Shown here piece after piece: positions 45,602 through 59,440 of a stretch of 64,000 nucleotides of DNA (positions within the stretch are counted from its first letter, which is position 1; every line of letters begins with the position of its first letter). The notes under the pieces were generated by a model. The model saw only the letters and a list, made by a program, of their open reading frames with translations, did no database searches and was not told where the DNA came from. Position numbers and translations under genes: made by a program. The stretch lies in contig MBPM02000031.1 of NCBI GenBank assembly GCA_001695595.3, positions 1 through 64,000 on the forward strand. Direction: 5' to 3'. This DNA is from Plasmopara viticola (taxonomy: Eukaryota; Oomycota; Peronosporomycetes; Peronosporales; Peronosporaceae).

Positions 45602-47559
45602 AAAAAAATCTTCACAAGCTGCCTGAAATCAGAACGGTCGCTTGATATCATCGGGTTCTAAAAAGCGCACAGACAGCATGCTATCATGCAAATGCATCTC
45701 TTTACGTACCTTGCCGAAGTTGCGCAGCAATGCACTACTCTCCTGTTGCTATGTTCGCTCTCTTAATCAGTACAAAACATTTTCGTTTCCACCTTTTCCT
45801 ACAATTCTCAAGGTAATTCATAATTTCGCAAACTAGACGCTTATTCATACACGTACATGACAAACGCCTGCTTGTAAAGTCAGCTACTGCATACCAACTT
45901 TCGGTCAATACGTATCGACGACGAGATTCACATTGGTCTTTGCAAGTTGTTGTTCGAATAACTCGATTTTAATCTTGTGTATCTTCTGATAAAGTCTCAT
46001 GGCGAATTGACTTGTAGATATAAACTTCTCGCCTTGCCAAAGCTTTCCATGAAAACTTCTTACTGCCTAACTGTCGGTGGATTTGTTGTGCATCCTCTGC
46101 AGTCTGCAACACGGCACAACTTCGTCCTTCTCTGCGTCGTCCTCGTCAAAAACGACCTTGGATTCAGCTCCTTTGTCTTCAGTTTTCACTTTGTGTATTT
46201 TTGTGTCCAATCAAATAACGAGAAGATGGTGAAGGGGTGCAGTAGGGTGACGAAACTGTGGGAATTAACGGCTCCAAACTTGCAAAGCGACTGCGAGCAA
46301 ACAGTGTCTTCATCCTTCGCTCGCTTGATGACCTCACGCTAAATGTTTTACGGCGCTAGATTTCTAGATAGCTCAATAAGTCAGCACAAGTAGGGTGTAA
46401 CCCTAGGCCCTCATTCTGTCTTCGTCATCTTTCTAGATGACAAGAGTGTGAGTCAGGAATATTACATTTTTCAGGAAGGAACAGAGCCTTTATGAATTAC
46501 AACAGCAGGAATTTAATTCGTTATTGTCGCAATGTTGCAAATGTTTCGTGAATTAATCATCCAAATATTCGTTTCGGTCGTCACAGGTTAGTTTGGCCGC
46601 GGGTAAGATACAATTTTTTGCTTCGGACGCCCGACGACGACGATGACATTGTGGATATTAGTGGAATTAAAATGCGATTTACCTTGCGAAAGGAAGCTAG
46701 CAAGATAACTTGCGAGGTAAGAAAAGCACATAGCCAATAGCTAAAGTACGAAAGGCGACAATGAGATTGATAGATAAGCAAGGTAAAAATGTCTTGACGT
46801 GTCGGTAAAACGCAACGCCTTGATTTGGGAGCAGCCAGAGCAAATGGTCACGACGACGCTGATAATCGTAAAATTGTGCTACGCTGGATCGCCTAAAGTT
46901 GCTCGCGCTGCTTGGTGACGTGACTCTTAATATGGAGTAATAGATTTTTTGTTTGCTGGAGATGGACGAGTTCGCGCGATACCAAAAGGCTCTCTGTAGG
47001 AATGAATAACATGGGAAAGGCGATTAGAAGTCACAATGCTTTCTGCAACGGACTAGATGCGATAGCAATACGCTTTAACAGAAAATGCCACGCAAACGTG
47101 TACAATGCGATGAGGATGAATTCGAAGCAGTAACATAAGGTAAATTTACAATTTTTGCGATGCAATGGAATCAGGTCAAGTGTAGAAAACCGTCATCGTG
47201 ATATTCGAGCTTGCAGAGCATCGAACTTAATCCTTCGGTTTCATTAAGCTTTTCATCACATTCCGGGTCATTCCTAACATGGCTGTGACGCGAAGTAAAT
47301 TTGCATGTGCTCTTGGAGAGCAACCTCTTCTCTTGTCGCTCAGTTTAATACCTTTGCAATGGTTGTCATAAGACTACAGCTTGCGCTCAACCAGGCACAG
47401 CATGTCCACATTAGTGGAATTTGGAGGCCTAGGAGCATTAGCAAGAGTCTTCAAACCGGCCTTACGTTTTACATCCTCGCGAGAAGAAGCGCAGAGCAGG
47501 ACACATACAGCTTAGACATAAGCTCCATTTACACGAGTCCAATAGGAATCAGCGCATGA
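45602..47559. other. No gene recognised
   Basis: Short open frames only (longest 121 codons at 45,977-46,342), none with a recognisable domain, on either strand. Probably decayed retroelement DNA. Confidence 0.6.
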
Positions 47560-47660
47560 GCGAAAATGCATAACACAACAGACCTTGATCTGTGTGTGCA
47601 TGCTGGGCAATTCAGTAGAGCGCTAGGCATCACGTACAGCATTCTGCACCATCACCCCTC

Positions 47661-47775
47661 TATAAAAGAAAAAAGCCAAGGACAGATAACACCACACGCT
47701 TGCTGCCCCGAGAGGAGCAATACGCACAGTGTCAGTATTCTCTAGGCTCTATCTCCATTAGCTGTGGCGAATAAA
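47661..47775 (+). promoter_or_regulatory. LTR-like TATA box and poly(A) signal pair
   Basis: TATAAAAG at 47,661-47,668 and AATAAA at 47,770-47,775, about 110 bp apart, as in the U3/R part of an LTR. No clear LTR termini or duplicated flanks were found. Confidence 0.3.
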
Positions 47776-48107
47776 CCTCTCGAACGCTTTATCATCATCG
47801 AAATGGCATAGGGCCGTCTCTCAAATATGGCTAAAACATCCTCACAATGAAGAAGGGCGGCGCTTTAGCCGAGAAACGGCAAGCAGCAGCATTTCGTCGC
47901 ACGCCAAAACCAACAGCACTTGCTGATCACCGCACCACACACACGTGACCAGATATAGGGCAAATTAGTCACACTTTGCCCCTCGTACCTCTGCGCCTAG
48001 CCTGCGAAGGAAATTTCATGAAACAATCAGCCGTTAATCAGATATATTAGCCAATCGTAGTTCAGAGCGCGACAGCTCGGATACAGATCGTACATGTAGC
48101 TCACATA

Positions 48108-48442
48108 TTGTATTGTAATGTATTACGTTATCGCGTTGCCAAGTTATGCACGTGCTAGGCTCAGTCTGGCAAGTCCACGGCATAGAGTGGTGTCCGCATA
48201 CGTCGAGTCTCGTTCGGCGGGCAGTGCAGCCAGCACCGAGGTCGTGAGGGTCTTCCATTATTTTGTTTGGCTCTGACTTTGTAAGAGCCCAGGTGGTGCC
48301 CTGGTGCTGGAGACCGTCGCGTCGAGTGTGAGACTCATTAGAGACCTGCAGATGCCCGAGAGCACCTGCCCGAAGTGCGCGAGCATTTAGCCCACGCGCT
48401 TGGAAGGAGGTCATCACCCCAACCTTTTCCGAACTATGTGAC
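48108..48442 (-). mobile_element. SINE-like element, copy 2 (inverted)
   Basis: Inverted relative to copy 1, 335 bp between two perfect 13-bp direct repeats TGTAGCTCACATA (48,095-48,107 and 48,443-48,455). The tail on the minus strand is ACGTAATACATTACAATACA. A minus-strand 170-codon frame (48,034-48,546) runs through it by chance. Confidence 0.72.
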
Positions 48443-48546
48443 TGTAGCTCACATAGTTCCAAGAAATGCATCCAAAAGCGAGCGGGAGTGGCAGCAAAAA
48501 GGATACTGCTGACCAAATCGGAGCGTATCTTCGCGATCTTGGCCAC

Positions 48547-51500
48547 ACTTCTACGACCTGCTCCAATTTGTAAAATTACGTTAACTTTATCTTCAATTTT
48601 GAAAATCGCATGACGTTAAAGAAATACGGCCTGATTTAAAAAAAGCGATCTTATTGGACAAGTACAATAAGTTCCCACCCGGAGATGTTTTACGTGACAA
48701 TGCATTTTTTTGACACGACATGATTAAAATTGTCCTCGAGATGCTGGAGGAACCATAGTCATCATGGTCACCACCTACCACTTCACTAACAGACAAGTAC
48801 AGCGCCTCTAAATACAAGAGTATTTATGAGTCACCGAGTCACCACATTCGCAACTCATTACTATATCACATATGTGTCTTTCGTACCAAAACTATATGTA
48901 AGTAAGTTAATATTTTGATATTGATAAGATTGGCGACTAAGGTGACTCAAGTAAGCAATACTTCTACGATTCATAGAATCAAAACAAAATGCGTTAATGA
49001 GTCTTACGCGTTGAAAGCCGCTTGAGAGTCCTTTGAAACCCGTATCGAAAGCAACATTTAAGCGACAATCCGAAAGTGACTTCCGCTTGAGAGCTCTAGA
49101 GTGTGACATCATGAATCGATGATTGTCACTGATACTTAATTGCACAAACGATACTGCTTTAAGCAGTGATGCGTCCAAAGTATTCATGTCATGAATATTT
49201 TTGACTTTGGTTCGATAGAAATCACTGTCGTCTAATTGAAGTGGCAGCGATTCTTACATCGAAAGAGGGAAGAAATCACTAGTTTTACACGCATCTATTG
49301 AGTCGCTATATTTTAGTACTTTAGAATTAAATGGGATTGTTTGTGTATTCTTATAGAAGCTGTAAAACTTCTCATTTTTGCTGTAATCTCTCCCGGCAGC
49401 GATATATTTTAAGCCAAGTCTTGCAGCGTCTTGGACAATGTGTCCTATCCTATTGCTTTTACAACGATACTAATCAGAGTCTAAATACGTCCTAAATTGT
49501 ACAAAATAATCACCAAAAGGCTCAATTTCTCGTTAGTTGTTTATCACATGATGCGTAAACGGCAGCACCAATTCGACATGCTCAGAAATTTGATGGGTAA
49601 AGAAGTTGTCATAGATTTTACCAAATTGTGAAATTCGACGGGCTCTAACCACATAAGATAAAATTTATATAATTTTCCCCCAAAGGTTTTGTTGGTCTGA
49701 AAGAGACTGCTCGATATTTAAATGATGCGTTTGATCACCGGCCTAGTATATATTATCGGATTTATAGCATTGTGGCCGAGATGCAATTGCAAAAGAAGGT
49801 GGCTACAAATCCAGGGGTATTACTAGCTGGAATCTATTGGCTGCAAAAATCTTTACAATACTGGTGATAAGCCACCTGGTTGCTTTAATTTACTATTTGA
49901 AAGGTTATTTTATCTACTTGTATACACTGACAGAAAGAAAGGAATATGCATTGACGTACAAAAAATTGAGTGTCCTTGATGCCTCACGCATTCTATTAAC
50001 GGACTCGGAAAGTAGATGACTCAAAAGCGGTAAAACGTAGTCACAGATCGAGAGACATCGAAATACAATTCAAAGAGTTTAAGGATATCAACGTCGACCA
50101 CATGGCAAAGGAGAAGCAGAGAGCTCGTTATGTAGAAACTTCAAGGCTGCTAAACCTGAAACGCGGGTCTTGGAGAGGACTTAATTCGACACTTATATTC
50201 ACAAAGACCAATTTACTGCAAAAAGAGCTTATAATACTATCTCATGCATGTTTAAGGTGATTGGCCTTGTGTCAAGCGTAATTTCTTACTCATCGATCAC
50301 AATCAAGTGATCAAGCTGTTCATCTGCCCTCATAAAACTTTGATTTTTAATTCATCATAACGAGAATCCGTCTTTTATTCCGGTACTTATAACCACTTGA
50401 TATACTTTTTTAGGGAGGTCATCCATAAATTGATGGAGAGTATCGTATATTTAAGTAGGAGATTGTATATTGACTAGACGCTAAAATTGACTAAAGTCTC
50501 ACGTTGAGAATACGCATTTTTATATAATTTTCGGGGTGGTTTCATGTTTGTCTAAATCAACAGCGATACACCACCAGCCTTTTTCGCGTCTTCAGCATCT
50601 CTAAATTCTTGACAAAACCATATATAAGCTTAGTCCAGGCGTCTTTGAACCTTTGCGAAGTAGCGACGCATTTGTTTTAGCAACTTTCATACAAGCTCGC
50701 CTGGGCTCGTTAATAAGAATAAACTTTTCTTTGTTTTAATGTCTGCCGAATATCCACGAATGCACATTTGTTGTTTCTTCGACGAAACATATAAAGTGGA
50801 CCAGCTTTGAGAATTTTTCTCACTTTGTTTTTAATTCTTAATCGCTTAATATGTTATTGCAAGCAAATATTCCCTATGGACGTCAATTTTAAGCGTTTGC
50901 CGCTTCCAAATACCATGAATTGAAAAGCTTTCGAGTGTCTTTGAAGCTACTTAATTCATTGCAGAGGGCTGGGCAAATCTAAAGGATCAGTGTCAAAACG
51001 ATGCGTCTAGAAAGATACCGATGGTATGGGCAAACTTTAGTTGTCGCTTGGGAGTATTCCTACGATTGCGATTTCATTGTGCTTGTATTAGCAGTCATGG
51101 TGCTGCGAATGGTTTGGCATGTTTCGCGATTCTTGCGCTAAACATAGTCTGGTGATTGAATGATTTAAGACTCAGCGCTGTAACAAATCATATTTGTTGA
51201 CATTAGCTTTTCATTATCATCAACGAATTATTGTGATAGAACTTGACTGAAGTAATTGCTCAAATCTGCGTAATCGCATTTAGGACTTTTACACGACGCA
51301 AACGCTCTTTCTATGTTTTACTGAGGCACAACAACCTGGCAACCAGAAACATAGAGTCGAGAGTAACTAGAGGAGAGGAAAAAGCCCAACTAATAAGTAC
51401 ACAAGGTAAGGCCTTCAGTAACGAAACGAGATGCCTTAGTATATTGGCAGCCCAAAACGCAGTATATGATGAGGTCTCGCAAATTTTACGGGCTTGAGTC

Positions 51501-53642
51501 CCCTACAATGGTTTACTTGACCGGTGTTTTTGGTTCGTTAGAAGCTACGGTGACCATACATTTATGAAAGTGTGCGAATCAGGTTGTAATTAAGGTTGAG
51601 CGCAAAATTGGAATTTTAAGTGCCGATGATGCCGCTTATATAAACTGAATGAGTGTCGGGTGTTTGCTAGACGCCCTGTTAATAGAAGAATTTCCAAAGA
51701 TCCCTTAAGAGAGAAACCACATTTTTCTCCATACGCCTCCATCTTTGATAAACGTGCGGTAGATTCTGGTGCGAGCCGTGTTAGACCTGGTGACAGATCT
51801 CAAAAACATCGACAACTATTATAATAAAAATTGTGATTGCCTAGGATAATCTTTAGACACACGCATGAAGCTTCAAGACTTAGCTTATTTAGATGCAAAA
51901 TGTCGAAACGAAAGTAGTATCTTTTGGCTGAACGAGCTGCCAAGAGACACACTATCTCGAGAAACTACTAGGCAAGAGATGAAAGTCCTATCCTTACTAC
52001 TTTGTGCGCATCTGACGAGGTGTATTGGCTCAAGCAGGCGATGACCACCCCGAGCAAACTATCCCACCTTGAGCAAACTATCGATGGTGAAGAATCTTTT
52101 TATAGCAAAAGATGAACTGAGATAACCGAGCTGCTTCGACAAGCTTGACCTCTTAAGCTTGTGTCTATACATCATAAGCTCCCCTTTTAGAGTTATAAAG
52201 GCATTTGAAAAAGTCCACGATGGTCAACAGTCAATGATGTAAGGGTTAGTGTATATAGCACAAGAAACGAATACACTGTTGTTAAAGCACAATTAGTGTA
52301 TAAATTTCTTTGCATCCGTTTGTCAACTAGAAGCAATCATACAAGCCGTCTCTGTGCCCGCAATAAGCTTTAAGCAAAGCGCAATATATGGTACTCATTA
52401 TTTGAAATCGATTTTGTGGCTGGTGTGCAAATATGTTGCTAAGCCAAGTGCAATCTGATTAAATTATTTAAGAGGTGGCAAGTATAATCCAGAAATTAGT
52501 ACCCGAGGAAATGTATACACCATATATTAGATCTCAGGTTAGCGACAACGCTGTCAAAACAACCTTTTTTAATTCGCTGGCAAATTTATCGTCAGCATAC
52601 GAGAATATTAAATTTTAAAGACAATATAAGCTATGGTTCCTCGGGATCAAGTCTTTATTTGGGAGGCTTAATAAGATCACCGATTCTAAGGACCTCTATG
52701 AAGGAGGTGAAATCAAAGACGACAGCCCTCGGAGATCTCCTCGGGTACCATAAGAAATCGGGCGGGGGGTCATGTGACTCGCCCACAGCTGGTTATTGAC
52801 ACTTTAACTCACTCTCTGTACAAAGCCTACGATGATAATAAGGCCTTTTGAGTGAAAAGCATCCAGCGGATTCAGCTTATAGAGCAGAAAAATAAGCCCA
52901 TCTACTCCGCGCACCGTGATATTGGAATTCACTCCATGCGGTTTGAGCGCGACCTTACGGCGGTTGTGTGCGTGCTTTCAGCGACTCATGATATCTCACT
53001 CAACTCATTTCGTCTTTCTTGGTACGTATATAATTGCTGAGCATTTTGGTTTTCTCATGCGTCGTACGATTTAGACGTTTAGTTAAATAGCCTTCGATCT
53101 GAATTGACAGAATTTGCAAGCTATTTGACGATTCCTCCTGGCCATAAATTTTGGATAGAAATCCCTAGCAATTTTTTTGTAGGCATCAAGCTTATCGATC
53201 TTTTATACTTTTCAGCGATGAAAATAAAAACGTGCTTGAAATGTATTTAGAGTTCCTTTTACAAGGATTTGAATCAAAAGATCGATGTTTTTGACATGAC
53301 AAATTGCATTCACCAAGGTCACGTAAGTCACAAAATTTAGCTTTTGTTACTAAGAAAGTGGTCTGTTGGTTAACGTATTTTTTTGTCCGATCTTTAACTT
53401 TGCTTGTATTTTATTCCTACTTTATTCTCTTGGTGCTGAATTATGTATTTCTCACTGCGATCAAAGAAGTAGGCGAGTGTCTGTGGGGCACTCACGCCAC
53501 TCATCGCTATTCCATCGTACGAAGTCAGAGGTTTAAGCGGGCCATTGGACAAGAGATAGCAATAAGTGTACGTTTTCCGAATTGATAAAATGTTTGAGAA
53601 ACTCCCTCATTCGAGTGGCTCATTGGTAGGCGAGTTTGCTAA
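48547..53642. other. No gene recognised
   Basis: AT-rich DNA with short, unrelated open frames on both strands. I saw no RNA gene, no paired LTR and no domain motif. Confidence 0.6.
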
Positions 53643-53897
53643 GATTCAGTTTATTCTATAGACACAGAGGCCGATACTGGTGCAGATGTATTTTTAGGAG
53701 CCGAAGTAACGTGGAATGTTCAGCCAGGACGACGAGCAAGGTTATTTGCTACCTGTTTGACCACCGTTAAGATCAAAACGTATAATATACAAAAAGCGAC
53801 AAAATACGTTAGTCTTTGTTTCATTGGATGTAAAGCAAGGATTATTTTGAAGGATGTAACGGAGAATTACGGTGGACTCCTAATTAAATATCTATGA
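53643..53897 (+). pseudogene. 84-codon open frame without ATG, unidentified
   Basis: Open from just after a stop at 53,640 to a stop at 53,895. Contains DTGADVFLGAEV near 53,673, recalling the DTGA active site of retroelement aspartic proteases, then a basic stretch PGRRARLFATC. It could also be an exon of an unknown gene. Function not assigned. Confidence 0.25.
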
Positions 53898-55152
53898 AAA
53901 GCTGTGTTTAGATGTAGCTACTGTCTGAATTACAGCAATAAGTTCAAAGCAAATGAAGAAGATTAGGTACGATTAGTAAAATATTTTTATGGATTAGACC
54001 TGTCTCGCAACTTCAATCTATTCGACACACTGCTATCATTAAGACCAAAGATTCTGCTCAGTCGCTCACTGAATGTACACATTTCTATCTGCGCGTCTCA
54101 TCTAGGTAAATTACAGAACTACCCAGTAAAAAAAGGCATTATCTTCACCTAGAACTTACCCTATGTGCTCCGGCACTTTTGTTCATACTTCGATTGCTGT
54201 CATAATTTCTTACCTGTGAAAGAGCCACACAGCTTCTTGTACAGACAAAGAGTGTATCAAATCTCTTTGAGGACCACCCACAATCTCCGTTTCAAGTGAT
54301 CAGAGCGTGCAATTTATTGTGATTTGACGACCGTTAAATACGATGAGGTATTTTTGATTTTCAATAATATCTCAACTTCTTGACCAGCAATTAGTTTATA
54401 TATCGTGATTATGGTAGAAATCTGATCGATCCGTGTCTACTTTTTTAACATCGCTCATTTGTCATACCGGTATTTGTGGGATACGTGTTAAGTTCCGTTG
54501 TTTCGTGGCTTTTTCGTAGCCAAAAGATGTAGTGACGGCAGTTACGATCTTATACAGCATTTTTTTGGATATGCATACGCAGTAGTTGTTCGATCATTGG
54601 ATAATTTTCACTACTAGGTTCATAACGTGGAAAAGGAGTGTTTACTTAATTGGGTACGTGCAGTATTTTTATAATTTCTTCAATTGAGTTTCAAAGCGCG
54701 CTGAGTCCATACAAGGCCTAGTTTTCCTCACTTTTTGTACGAAAGACATCATCGTTATGACTTGCTCCGCTTTCCAAAGCCCTATGCAACAACTGATTCG
54801 GCACTATGTTTTAACCCTGCTTGACAGTTCAAGTGCTCACATCTCTCTTGTCGTCAACCCATAGCACATCGCCGGGGTCTGTTACAGACCTCGCTCTCGC
54901 GATATGAACTGAACGCATAGTTTCCTCTGACTAGCGTAGATCTCTTTGAAAGTGACTCAGTTGCTCATACGGCAGGCACGTACCGCGCGCGTTAACTGCT
55001 CTCTAGCTAGAGTAAGTAGAGAAGCCCTGCTTGTAAACACGTTTGCTTAGAAGGTCTAAGATTAAACTCAGCACACGGCATGCTTATCTAAGCCGCGGTT
55101 CGCAACCCACATGTCGCACATCTCGTGATTGCAAATTTTTACACGACAGCCC
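53898..55152. other. No gene recognised
   Basis: No open frame of note on either strand; AT-rich. Confidence 0.55.
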
Positions 55153-55425
55153 CATCACGAATAACCTCGGTAAGGTACACGAACGCGAATTCTAATGAGG
55201 TGATCGCTCGAAAGTGGGGGATCACCTTAATTTTAGTCCCCCAGCAGAATTACAAACTTCCTCCATGAGGTACACACCCGTGATATGTTAGCTATACAAG
55301 TGGAAGATCGCCTCATCCATAATTTTGAGCAAAATTACGAATAGCCTCAATGAGGTACGGTGACACAGAAGTTTTAGCTCAACAAGTGGAATATTGCGTC
55401 ACCTCAATATGACGGATGACTTTAA
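55153..55425. repeat. Degenerate ~85-95-bp tandem repeat, three units
   Basis: Units begin near 55,153, 55,248 and 55,333. Each has an ATTACRAAT...CCTC..TGAGGTAC segment followed by a GTGGAAGATCGC-like segment and a CACCT-type end. Confidence 0.6.
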
Positions 55426-58400
55426 TTATTTTGGATGACCTTTCTTGAAGCCTCATCTTAATATTTCAGGCAGCATCAACTGTTGTCATCCATTCTTGTT
55501 TTTTGTACATGTTTTCATACAGCGGTCATCACTGCATTGGGTAATCACATCTTTTCATAGGCCATGTACGACCGGATTCCAATTAAACTATGGGTTCCAC
55601 GTCAAAAGTCGCGTCGTAGCTGGCTATTTCGTCAAACTATTCGTAAAGGAAATACACCAGGGATTCAGCCAAGGCTGCCTTAATTTTGGCACTTTCATTC
55701 CCACATTTACATTGATTTCAAAACCAGCAAAACATTTTTTTAAATTACATTCTTTACGTAGCAAACAATCTTCCAAACAAAGGCAGCATATAGATCCAAT
55801 TTCAAGCACAGAGATCCAAAAAGTAAATCTGCGTCTTCACTATTGATCTAACTTCTTGTATTGGCTAGCTTGAACCATTATCGTGGTGAGTGACATTTTT
55901 ATTGTTCGCGCTTGCAGAAAGTCACACATTTGACCTTCAGCACTTTAAAGGATTCGACGAGCGGTGTGACTTCCTTAAGAAGCACATATGCTATTTATCA
56001 ACCCATTCCCTCTGAGAAGCGGCTAAGTTGCAGAAGTCAAGGCCGATAGATCAGCTCAAAAACTTTCCTTTGTAAGGTCCTGATCGTCTAAAGAGCGAAT
56101 CTCAACTTACATATCCACCATCGAGCCTCGATTCTTCTTTTGCAGAGAACTCCTTTAACAAGGGAATCGCCGACGATCAAATGCGAGGAGCGATTGCCTA
56201 CATCTCATCATTAATCAAGTGGTGGACATTGCAGGCGGCCGCCCGAGCGTTTCATCTATACTCCGGATAGAATTCAGCGTGCAAAAAAAGGACTTCATTA
56301 ATTTTTATGGACTCACTTGCCAAGTCTGAGGCCATGATCGGGGCTTTTTCGTGGCACCTCCTGCTCTGATTAAAACTTAAAAGCTACGCTTAGACATCAT
56401 CAATTTTACAATCCATCAACTATCAAAGAAAGGGAGTTGTTAGCTCACATAAAGTATTAGCCGCATTAGTTCACCCATCAAAAGCGGATGCTTAATGTAT
56501 CAATTCCTTCGCAATCGTAAAATTTACAGGTAATCGCCTCTGATAGGTTCATTATAACTATTTGCAACAAAGTTGATGCTGCCGATCCATATATGAAATG
56601 CTGCGACGATCCACTCAGCAATTTTTTCCAGAGAATAAGAACACTTAGGGTTTTATTTCTTGACTTCAACTTCGATCCCCGCTAGCCAAAAGGTCACTTC
56701 CCTTGATTATAGCTAAAAAGCGCGTCTTGACGAGATTGGCGGGCTCGGTTCGTCCTCAGTGGTCTATAGCTTTTTTAAGGCACAAAGCGCATGATTTCTT
56801 CATTTAAGAGAAATTGTTTGAAGAGCTCGGGGCAATCCCACACTCTTTCGTTAAATGTACAATATCCTTCGCAATTAGCAGCAAGATATAAATTTCTCTC
56901 GATGATATCGGGTAATGCGTATTTGCGTATCTGCAAATACGATACCTTCATCACCTGGCTCTTGATTAGAATTGATTCGATCCGTTCTATTTAAATTGCG
57001 TCTTTCAGCTCATTGTCCAACTATATCGTTATTTTATGTCTGAGGTTACCGCATCAGAGTCTGAATGAGCTTGATAATTCACGCGCGATGCATTAGGCTT
57101 GACTTTACAACTTCATGCGCCCACGATACGAAGTTTGATATAAAACATTTAGAGCTCACCTTAGAGTGACTTTCGCAAAGTTTGTGAGATTTTCATCGAT
57201 CACCGTGCCGACTAGCAAATGCATACTCTGTTATATTGTGTGTGTTTGGTGAGGGTGATATCCTGACTAGGCCAGTTGTATCTTCTTTGAAAGATGGAAA
57301 GGAAAATTGCAGGCTTGAGACAGCGCGTCTGGTACGTTATCGATCTGGCCGGCCACTGTTTGTGCAGTTCGCTCGAAAAAAAGAAGTCGTTTTATTAAAT
57401 ACTCGACTATTATTTACAGTGACTGGTATTGAATTTGAGCAGCCGGCTTAGCTTATAACTTCCGGTATTTGTATGGTAACTGCTATGAGGGAACATATGC
57501 AGTTCAAAGAAGATTTGTCACTTGTCGACAGACGCTATTTAGACACATAGCGTATGGTCCTTGTACGGGCAAAATTAATCTTTTAACCATAGGTTTACCT
57601 ACGTTACTCGCGTTATTTAAGATTGGTATCTATAAAATTCTTAAGATCGCTTTCTGCAGCTAATTCTACGATTTCGTGAAGTGAGAGGTAATCATGAAGC
57701 CACTCCCGGGTGAGTACAAATTGAACAGTACGATACTCTGCTGATCTAATTGGTAGATCATGGATTATATTAGACGTGTGTTGATCGCAGCTGATTGCAT
57801 ACTTAAGGAAATTATGCTTGATCTTATACGCAGAGTGTACCTGCGGGGTGGATCTCGCGTAGCCTATCGATTCGTGCCAGGTAATCGTGCTCTTGCAATT
57901 CTTTTAGTGAAACAAGGCTAGTGCAGCTCTTAGCTTATTTTAAACGTGCGTTCAGGCGCCTGACATTTATCCTGTACTTATAACCAATAATAGTCACAGA
58001 TTGATATCTGTTTGACTTTAAAATTGGTAAATCACTCAAATATGATCCGGCTTATCGATAAAACCTCAAGCGACGTAAGCATCTTGTAAAGAATACTTAG
58101 CATTCTAAAGTACAAGTATACATAAAGCATTGGGCATTGGACCATGCACTGCTGTTTCGTTAGCATCATAAGTATTGCTTTCTTATCAATACTCAAATGC
58201 CACCTGATTTGTGTCACACAATTTGGTAATGCTACCAATAACCATGATACTTAAAATTTTCGGTCTAATGCACATCACCTTTGTGATTCTGCCGCTTCTC
58301 AGAAGCTCGCACAATCGACTAATTGAGCCTCAAAGCTTATTTATTAATTTAAGCCTAATGTCAGCCGACTGTCTTGTCGTTCATACATAGCGGATCGCCA

Positions 58401-58690
58401 AATTTAGCCAAAGAGAGCATTTTAAGACACAAGCCAAGCTGACGGTCTTAGAATATCACGCACCAAACAGCGTCAGTACGCTATTCCGTCGGATGATGAA
58501 TCGGTCGCCCCAAAAATAAACTTTCGCCACACACGTCGGTCACCCTGTGCTTATAATGATTTAAAACCCACGTATAGCTTTTCTCGAACCCCCGATCTTT
58601 ACGGACACTCAGCTTAAAGCACGCTAAGGTCTGAAGGCAAGTTAAAGCTCCACAGAATTTAATTGTGCTCAATTTAGCTGGTCAATAGAG
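55426..58690. other. No gene recognised
   Basis: The longest frame (133 codons, 55,445-55,846) has low-complexity, non-domain content. Nothing convincing on either strand. Confidence 0.55.
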
Positions 58691-58984
58691 GTGAAGCCCA
58701 GTGCGGATAGTTCGATCTGCACTGGTGGTCCTCATGCTGTCAAAAATTGTCAGAAAATGAAGGGTGGAATTTTTAGCGTTGAATTAGAAGGTGTACTCTG
58801 TGGTCGTATTTTACAACAAATTTGGCAAAGTCAATATGCGGTAGAGCAATACATTCGATTTAATATTACTCGTGTAAAGTCTTGGCATCTCAAGACACAA
58901 GACGAGATGACGGACTCTTCCCAGGCTTTGAGTTCGTTCTCCCATCAGCGCTGCCTGAAATCGGGCGATTTGGACTGCGCCTAA
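58691..58984 (+). pseudogene. Possible retroelement gag zinc-knuckle relic
   Basis: A 97-codon frame holds SSICTGGPHAVKNC: spacing C-x4-H-x4-C as in a CCHC knuckle, with the first cysteine apparently replaced by serine. No other gag features seen. Confidence 0.25.
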
Positions 58985-59440
58985 GCTTGATGGTCAAAGA
59001 TATTGGCCACTTTGACGGAGCAGGGCTGTCAATTTAGCGCGCTTAGCAATTGGCAAGGTTTTTCGCTCCGATTGTGTCATTATATAAGCAATCTCGTAGA
59101 GACGATAGGTCCGGGTCGACGTTACGATATTTTATTCTACCGAACAGCGTTGACTTAAGTACGGATGAGTAAGTCGAGTTTGTTAAAGATGAAAGGCAAA
59201 AAAACTGGCTAGAAATAGAATATATTATTAAGGTCATGACAAACAATTCTCCGCTATACATGTCATGCACATACAAAAAAAAATTCGGGATGCAATACTA
59301 GGGTGCTCTATGCTGGCTTCAAAACACTGCTTGAGGTGCTTACTGCCACAGAAAGAAAATTTGATTTACACGTCGTTCAGCAATTCGTTATTGATGAAAA
59401 TTGCGAACAATGTCCCATTCCGTTGTCATCGCTGTCATCT
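58985..59440. other. No gene recognised
   Basis: Intergenic; only short frames, plus an A-run near 59,276-59,283. Confidence 0.5.

Noticed and set aside
44680..48442. A single DNA transposon bounded by ~330-bp terminal inverted repeats.
   Set aside because: Each repeat has its own direct flanking duplication, so they are two independent insertions in opposite orientation; no transposase lies between them.
48034..48546. 170-codon minus-strand open frame as a gene.
   Set aside because: It runs across the SINE-like element and its flank and matches no family; chance open frame in GC-richer repeat DNA.
51243..51497. Open frame with NIESRVTRGEEK, loosely like an RXLR-EER effector.
   Set aside because: No signal peptide, no RXLR motif in the right place and no domain downstream.
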